Source: Echinarachnius parma (lineage: Eukaryota; Echinodermata; Echinoidea; Clypeasteroida; Echinarachniidae). Taken from it: DNA of 64,000 bases. The position numbers were made by a program, and so were the translations under genes. Shown piece after piece: positions 57,931-64,000 of the stretch. The notes under the pieces are model-generated. The model worked only from the letters and a program-made list of their open reading frames with translations. It had not been told where the DNA came from and did no database searches. The stretch's first letter is position 1, and every line of letters starts with the position of its first letter. The stretch is taken from positions 36,597 through 100,596 of the forward strand of contig JBAMJV010010056.1 in assembly GCA_037951105.1 (NCBI GenBank), in the 5' to 3' direction.

Positions 57931-58317
57931 TAATTACATTTTAGGCTACCTTGTTAGTGCTTATCTTGCCAAATGCATTTATGAATATATTATTTTGTTG
58001 TATTTTGATGTTTAGTAATAGTTTTATTGTTGTAAAATATTTATTCATGAATGTTTGTATATTTGTGTTGTACGCAAGGCACTTTAGTCCTCGGACTACA
58101 GTCTTGTTTATTTTATGTGTTCAATAAAAACCGATATATCTATCTATCTAAGTCTGTATGTAATTGATTGTTGGTTTTTAGGTTTGTTGGTGTGCGAGCG
58201 AGTGAGCGCGCTCACGCGCGCGCGTATGAGTGTGTGGACGAAAAAGCCAACTTGAGTGGTTTTAACACACCATTTGAACGATTATTAAACCTATATGTCC
58301 CACTAAAATGAGACATT

Positions 58318-58483
58318 GTCCCCGTTGCAGTACAAGAGATACAATGGATTGTAAGTTGCAATTAATTGTAAGTCAGATTATGTGTTCTGAATGCGCAAAT
58401 CTGATTGGTTGAATCGCGAAAATTTGCTGACTTACGCTAAATTGTATCTTACAATCGATTGTATCTATTTCTGTAACGGGGCC
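58318..58483. mobile_element. Palindromic MITE, copy 2 (ends CCCCGTTGCAG)
   Basis: Same element as 26106-26269 with scattered substitutions: 'CCCCGTTGCAG' left, 'CTGTAACGGGGCC' right, 'AATCGATTGTA' in the right arm and 'ATGCGCAAATCTGATTGGTT' in the middle. Confidence 0.88.
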
Positions 58484-58732
58484 TTTGTCTGGTAACATTT
58501 GTTCTAACCCATGACTGATAAAAACAGTGGCACGTTTGCAAGTCTGGAGAGCGTTTTTTTTTTTTCGACCCTAAGATGAGTTTAAAAGTGCCGTTTTGCT
58601 TGGATCTTCCGTTGTCGGTACGTGTAGGATATGAGATGATGGTTTATCTGTAAGCCCCTAGCTCTCTAATGACGTATTTAAAAAAATGTATTTGTTAATG
58701 TCAATGAATTTCTACTTCAAACACTCCCCTAC

Positions 58733-58972
58733 CTATAACATTGATGTTAAATGAACAGCTGACTTCATTCCCACTTGCGTCGGACACACGAATGTTGACT
58801 GTCGTATACCCAATATCAAACGCACTCCCGGATACATGGTCTGAAAGGATGGTGTAGCTCCCAGAATTGTCAGCGACAGAAGGAACGACCCAATTCACAA
58901 TGGCGGTGGGCAATCCAGGCTCGGTTGGTTGAACAGCATCATTTGGACATATCAAGACAGGCAATTCGAGAT
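58733..58972 (-). CDS. HYR domain exon, first of three in transcription order
   Basis: Acceptor ATTTTTTCAG, 240 open bases, donor GTAGGGGA; phase 1-1. The product carries 'LPVLICPNDAVQPTEPGLPT', 'NWVVPSVADNSGSYTILSDH' and 'RVSDASGNEVSCSF'. It is about 97% identical to the 46.0 kb exon and clearly different from the 2.1 kb exon, indicating recent duplication or gene conversion within one minus-strand gene. The flanking introns hold MITEs and homopolymer arrays. Signal peptide, other domains and the membrane anchor of the protein lie outside the window. Confidence 0.93.
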
Positions 58973-59159
58973 CTGAAAAAATAAGCATAAAACAAAACTT
59001 AAATCTCGTAAACAACATATGTTATATCCGTTTCCGTTGGTAATTTAGAGAAATAAATATTTTAATACACATGAGAGAAAAAAAAAAAAAACCGGCATAA
59101 GTTACTTCACCCATTAATTGGAAATTAATTACTCATACACACCACATTTATTCATCATG

Positions 59160-59370
59160 GTTGTCTCGGTCTCGGCCTCGACGAACTCCCCCCCCCCCCC
59201 CCCCGCTTACACGACTCTCAACAATTGGTCTCGTTTTCGACCTCGCAAATTTTTAAGGGACGAACATCCCCCCCCCCCCCCCCATCGTGCTTGGTCACGG
59301 TCTCGGCATCAACAACTTTTGACGACGGACAACTCAACCCCCCCCCCCCCCCCCCCCCCATGGACAAAAA
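59160..59370 (-). repeat. Minisatellite with poly-C/G blocks, locus 1
   Basis: Three units of roughly 80 bases each contain a C14-C21 run and a unique part like 'GTCTCGGCCTCGACGAACTC' or 'GGTCTCGGCATCAACAACTT'. Related to 62080-62310 in inverse orientation. Confidence 0.8.
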
Positions 59371-60171
59371 AAAACATGGATACGCTAGTGGTGGATGCCG
59401 ATTTAGGGTCACGACCATGTGAGTGTTAAATATATTTTGTAAAAAATGAAATAAAACTCTTCCGGAAAAAGAGAAAAAGATGTCTTGTCATAACAAATAT
59501 AAATAGTCGGTCAATTATTTCAATGATATGGGAGTTGATCCACAAACGCGTAGTTAAAGGGACATGTGCAAAAAGTGAATAGTGGTTGATACAATGTGTA
59601 TTGTTGTTATATGATATGTCCACTGGGTGTTGTGTGAAAATTTCAAGTTAATTAATTTACCCGTTCCCTACTAGTTTCTGAAATCTACATATAATATATC
59701 TATATATGTACTTTGTACACGACCCACTCGGTTCCCGTATTAAATGGACGTTATATGGCCGAGTTATGAGCAAAAATGATTTCAATCATAATTTGAGTTA
59801 TTTTTCACTCCAATCACGGTATTTTTGATGGTGTGAACACTAACTGGAATCACGAATCGCGGAACTTAAATCATGGTCCAGAGGTGTTTTCATATCATGA
59901 TTCACTTAAATCACAGTGCGAATCGGTAGTGTGAACGTCTTGACCCTCAAAATATGATGAGATATTGTTAGAGAGAATAAGCTCGCTCGCGAATTTGCCT
60001 GTCTTTCAATAATTAGAAGTTTTAATTATTTTCGACATCACCTTTAATGTAAGTAATATGAACACGACACGAGCAAAAATGCAAAATGATAATTGATAAC
60101 TCATTGCTCTAACAAACTTTGTACATAGTTGAAAGTCTCCCACGGAAAATCACTTCGGCTTATGATCGCAT
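59371..60171. other. No supported gene
   Basis: AT-rich. 'AAGCTCGCTCGCGAATTTG' at about 59980 also occurs near 24562, inside the TTAA element, so a relic of that family is likely. Confidence 0.4.
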
Positions 60172-61768
60172 TACTATAAAAGTAATGTAAAGTTGATCGT
60201 GACGTACCGTGGTAATGTGGAGGCATTGTTTTTAGGAATATTAACAAATAATACGCTACTGTGTATCACCAATTAAGAATCTTGACATATCCAATAAGTA
60301 AAATTAATTCCTATAAACTGCTACCCCCATTTCAACCTTAAAGGACATAAAGAATACAACGTACTTTGACACTTATTCCATAGTTTATGACTTGAAACAT
60401 AGGTCTGCCGAAAAAAAATCCATGAAATAAACACAGTAGTGATTAAGACTAGTTTTCTGATGCCAAATCTCGCTTAGCAGCCAGTTTACGCCCCACCCAC
60501 ATTTAGGGTCCGGACTCGGCAGCGTGATCGACATGTGATTGACAATTCATTGGCTTACGTCATGACGCGTCATCTACAGAATTTAGTTCATTAGTCCGTT
60601 CTTTAGATGACGTCACATTTTGGCGATTTAAAAGGGGCGTTCCCAGGACAATTAGATATTTACTAATTACCCCAAAATTGATTGATTTCAAGTACGGATA
60701 AGTACGGAACGAACACGGGGAAGTACGGTGTCTAAACGGATAAACAAGGAAGCAACTCGGACCGCGCCGGGGAACCACGGAGTGACCCATAGGACACGTG
60801 TTTTTTTTTTTGCACCCGGCAGTGGCGTTATGAGCTACAACTTTCTTTCTTTTTTTTTTTGGGGGGGGGGGCAAAAGAAAATCCACATCACCACAATGTA
60901 CTCCTAGCTCCGTGTAGCCTCCGACGTGATCCTTGGGAGGTGGAGCTTACGTGACCGTACATGCACTTCCACCAATAAACGGGGCGCTCTTCGCTTCGAA
61001 TGCAGTCATGCAGTGTAGTACTAGTGTTCTCCTTGTTTGATTGACAGGTACGTCTCCAGAAACTGTGATTGTAATCACAGTTTTTTTTTTGTAGTGTGAA
61101 AGAAAGGCAACAGAACCACCGTGATTGTAAACATAACTTAAATCATGATTGCAATTACCAGTGTGAAAAGCATGTCCCATGCTTTTATTGTCAAATAATA
61201 CGGATGACCACGGACTGACGATCCGGGGTACTCCGTGTTGTGTCCGGCATGCTCCGTGTAGCCTTCGGCGTGATCCTTGGGCGCACCGGGGAAAATTGAA
61301 CCTGCGCAATTTTCACCCAGGACGTCCACGGATGAAATCAATCCGTATTGATACCGTGTTGGCACCGTGGATGTCCGTGTAGCCCCCGGGAGCTCCGTGT
61401 TGAGACCGGCGTTCTCCGGGGACCAAAGTTTTATTGTTCAGTTCATCCGTGATGAATCCGCAATCGAGGTTTGCGCATTAATAACTTTTCTATTACGCTA
61501 TTACCATTAATGAATTTGGACTTGGACCGTACTGACACCAGGACTTAATCCGTGTTCATCCCTGTTGGCTCCTTGGATATGTGACAGCCCCATTTGTCCC
61601 TTTAAGGTTGAAATGGGGGTAGCTGTATAGGAATTAATTTCACTTATTGATTATGTCAAGATTCTTAATTGGTGATACACAGTAGCGTAGTATTTGTTAA
61701 TATTTCTAAAACAATACCTCCGAATTACCACGGTACGTCACGATCAACTTTACATTACTTATACAGGG
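60172..61768. mobile_element. 1.6 kb element with about 170 bp inverted ends
   Basis: 60172-60345 and the reverse complement of 61592-61768 match closely ('AAGTAATGTAAAGTTGATCG' outermost, 'CACAGTAGCG' or its variant, 'ACCCCCATTTCAACCTTAAA' innermost). The interior has G/T homopolymers near 60800-60870 and degenerate 'TCCGTGT(A/T)G' units in 60690-61580. Frames inside (60560-60886, 60947-61309) lack domains. Confidence 0.8.
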
Positions 61769-62079
61769 CGTATCAAAAAAAGCGTTGCACTTTTGAAAAA
61801 TCTGTCAAAATTACATTTCAAAATATTTTGAAGATTTGTTCATGTCGATAGATGCCCAATGGTCTCATCTATGAAGTGCCACTAACAAAGCAAATTTTCA
61901 TTCACGCTTGGGCGAACACTGACTGTTTTTGTCCAGAGTGTGAAAAATGACTTGCGCCAAATTGAAAGAAGAGGGAAAATTAAACCAGCAGTCCGAATAA
62001 ATACTCCCATTCCAATAAATATCTTTGCCAGATAATTCCTAGACTAGCATAACCAGTGGGTACCAGTGGCGTACCCAGG

Positions 62080-62310
62080 ATTTTCCAAGGGGGGGGGGGG
62101 TTCAGAAAAAAATTCTGTCATCGGGAGGGGGGGGGGGGGGGGTGGAGTCGTAGACAATTTTCAAAGCCGAGACGAAGTACCTGCACACTTTTCAAGACCA
62201 AGACCAGGTCCAGTGCACAATTGTCAAGGCCGATACCAAGACCCAGTGGTTAAGAATCCGGTAAGCGGGAGAGGGGGGTGGGGGGGGGGGGGGGGGGTAG
62301 TCGTAGACAA
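62080..62310 (+). repeat. Minisatellite with poly-G blocks, locus 2
   Basis: G10-G17 runs alternate with 'GTCGTAGACAATTTTC' and 'CCGAGAC' segments, in units of about 70-90 bases. Begins after 'CCAGTGGCGTACCCAGGA', the 'CAGTGGCGTAGCCAGG'-like end also seen at 29.6-29.9 and 52.86 kb. Confidence 0.8.
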
Positions 62311-64000
62311 TTTTCGCAGTCGAGATTTCCAAGATTTTTCGATTCTCGTGTGTTCTTTGCGAGTATTTTTTGAGAAGGAGTAGTTTGAAGGACGCGAGGT
62401 TGAAAATGGTCACCGTAATCGCGGCGGCGAAATAAGGCGGTCGTACGGTAGCTTGTAGATGAACAGATGAATGGTGGCTTTTTAGAGGTAACCCTATAGT
62501 AAACCAAAATATGTACATTTCATATGTACATTTCAGATTTGTTGCAAAATTGCCTTTTGACTATGAAGATAGCTGAATAATGTAAAAAGCCATCATTAAT
62601 TAGTTTATATAGCATCATAATATCTATCTTTAAAATGTAGAATGTAAATGCCTCTATACCTCTGAGGAGATGCGTTTTGAATATTGACTTGCTAAAAGTC
62701 CGACATTTTAATTTTCTCTATATTGTTGCTGTTTAAACTCTCATTTTAAGTCCAGTTGTTCCCTATATATTCGAAGCTTATCAGAAATGTATGGTTTGTA
62801 GGGGGTAGCTTCAATGGTTAGAAAGATATTCCCGATATAGTAAAAGTGTGCAAAAATGTCAAATAATACCCCACTGGGTGTTCCGAATCGCATTGAAATT
62901 GCCTCAAAACTGTAGTAGCTCGCTCATAAACCTTTTGCAACGGACCGACCGACCAACCGACCGTACGCTGATTCCTTACTTCGTTTGGCGGGGGTATAAC
63001 AATTATCCTAAAATACATGGCGTTCGCCTCCTTTAAAAATACGCCCAGTCCACGCTACGCGACTGACAGTGCCTTTATGAGTTTTAAGGCCCTTTCCCAC
63101 TTTCACGAATCGCCCCGATTTATATGCCGAATCCCCACGAACGTAATGTCTTGACGGTTCGTGGCCAATCGGCTCTAAATAAGCCCCGTCTACATTGTAG
63201 CAAGACACACTAAGAAGCCCTTAAGACACCACCGAGATACCGTGACCACTACGAGGCGTTTTTGCAAGATACTATCACGACTCCATTAATAACTATAAGA
63301 ATCGAACAAGAATCATTAATAATCGTTAAGAACAAGCTACGATGTTATCAAGACGTTGCCAAGACATCAGCAAGATGTCAACAAGATATCAACAAGACGT
63401 CGCAAGACATCTTTTTCACATGGGAAAGCGTCGTATTTTCATTTCCTATGAACATGATGAATGGTATGTCCAATTTTGTATGTATGCATGGTATGTCACT
63501 AGAGGCTATGGCAAAATTCTTATTTGAGTTGCTGTCTTTATACACGTTTCAATTAGTTTGTTCTTTTCACATTTAGGGACAAGCGAACGTATGGTTGTAA
63601 GTTGTCTGAGGGCTTTCACCTGAATACCATTACCCATATTTTTACCTGACAAGCAATACGGCTGTGTTTTCGCCACCTACCCATCCGTGAAATGAAGTAA
63701 ATCTACTCAAAAAATTCGATAATTCAGATTGAAAGTAGATAAGGTAGAGATGTCTAGAAATGAGTTTCATTTTACTCGAATATGGTATATCAACATTTAT
63801 ACATGATGTAGGTGGAGTGTCAATACGTAACTATAATGTACGTATTTATGGATTGCTTGGCATTGATCTTTGTGCCTTATTGGAGGCATCTTGGTGGCGT
63901 CTTGATCAATTTCAATTCAATTTCATTTTCACTTCATTGGTCCGGGGTTCAAAATCGGAAATTCTTTGTGTAAATATGCATTGACATACAATTCTTTATT
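62311..64000. other. No supported gene
   Basis: AT-rich with short frames only. A five-copy 11-base repeat ('TCAACAAGATG'-like) lies at 63335-63410, and a GACC tetramer run ('GGACCGACCGACCAACCGAC') at 62942. Confidence 0.4.
63335..63410 (+). repeat. 11 bp tandem repeat, about six degenerate copies
   Basis: Variants of 'ATGTCAACAAG' follow one another ('ACATCAGCAAG', 'ATGTCAACAAG', 'ATATCAACAAG', 'ACGTCGCAAG'). Confidence 0.8.

Noticed and set aside
59118..59429. Pro-rich open frames
   Set aside because: Products of poly-C runs in a minisatellite.
62066..62518. Gly-rich or Pro-rich frames
   Set aside because: Products of poly-G runs in the second minisatellite.

Overview
The window looks like intergenic/intronic DNA of an invertebrate deuterostome, most likely an echinoderm (hemichordate or similar is possible). 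The evidence is three single-exon HYR (hyalin-repeat) modules, AT-rich DNA packed with non-LTR retrotransposon relics, tRNA-derived SINEs, many palindromic MITEs and a multi-copy marine-invertebrate gene family. There are no bacterial features and no true rRNA or tRNA gene was found.

Host genes. The only well supported host gene is a HYR-domain protein on the minus strand. Its exons are, in transcription order, 58733-58972, 46019-46258 and 2116-2355. Each is exactly 240 bp, flanked by AG/GT and phase 1-1, with introns of about 12.5 and 43.7 kb. Almost everything else in the window would then lie inside this gene's introns. A plus-strand collagen Gly-X-Y block (36633-36966) carries apparent frameshifts. 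Two small plus-strand open exons (13456-13591, 14141-14225) and one first-exon-like frame (52357-52540) are possible genes of unknown identity.

Mobile DNA. Non-LTR (jockey/CR1/L2-like) relics lie at 9330-10100 (-), 10655-11375 (+), 20880-21590 (+), 38338-40470 (-, the most complete) and 48619-49160 (+); a LINE ORF1-like coiled-coil/RNA-binding protein lies at 50911-51651 (-). SINE-like elements lie at 6105-6530, 8265-8567 and 42760-43750. TIR and palindromic elements are abundant, several as paired copies: 26106/58318, 49164/49826, three copies of an 'ACTAACGAATG' palindrome and three of a 'GTGTCACT' element. Large inverted repeats bracket 11.7-17.8 kb, 18.7-25.3 kb, 28.9-35.5 kb and 60.2-61.8 kb.

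Most interesting region. 28918-35499 has about 370 bp of near-identical inverted termini. It encloses a decayed gene (30084-32499, minus) whose protein carries acidic motifs arranged like a FEN1/XPG (PIN-fold) nuclease. I infer a candidate DNA transposon carrying a FEN1-like nuclease gene; nothing I can see assigns it to a described superfamily. A second palindromic insertion lies inside its right terminus.

The rest is AT-rich noncoding DNA with minisatellites, homopolymer-G arrays and simple repeats. All similarity statements are by eye; no database search was run.
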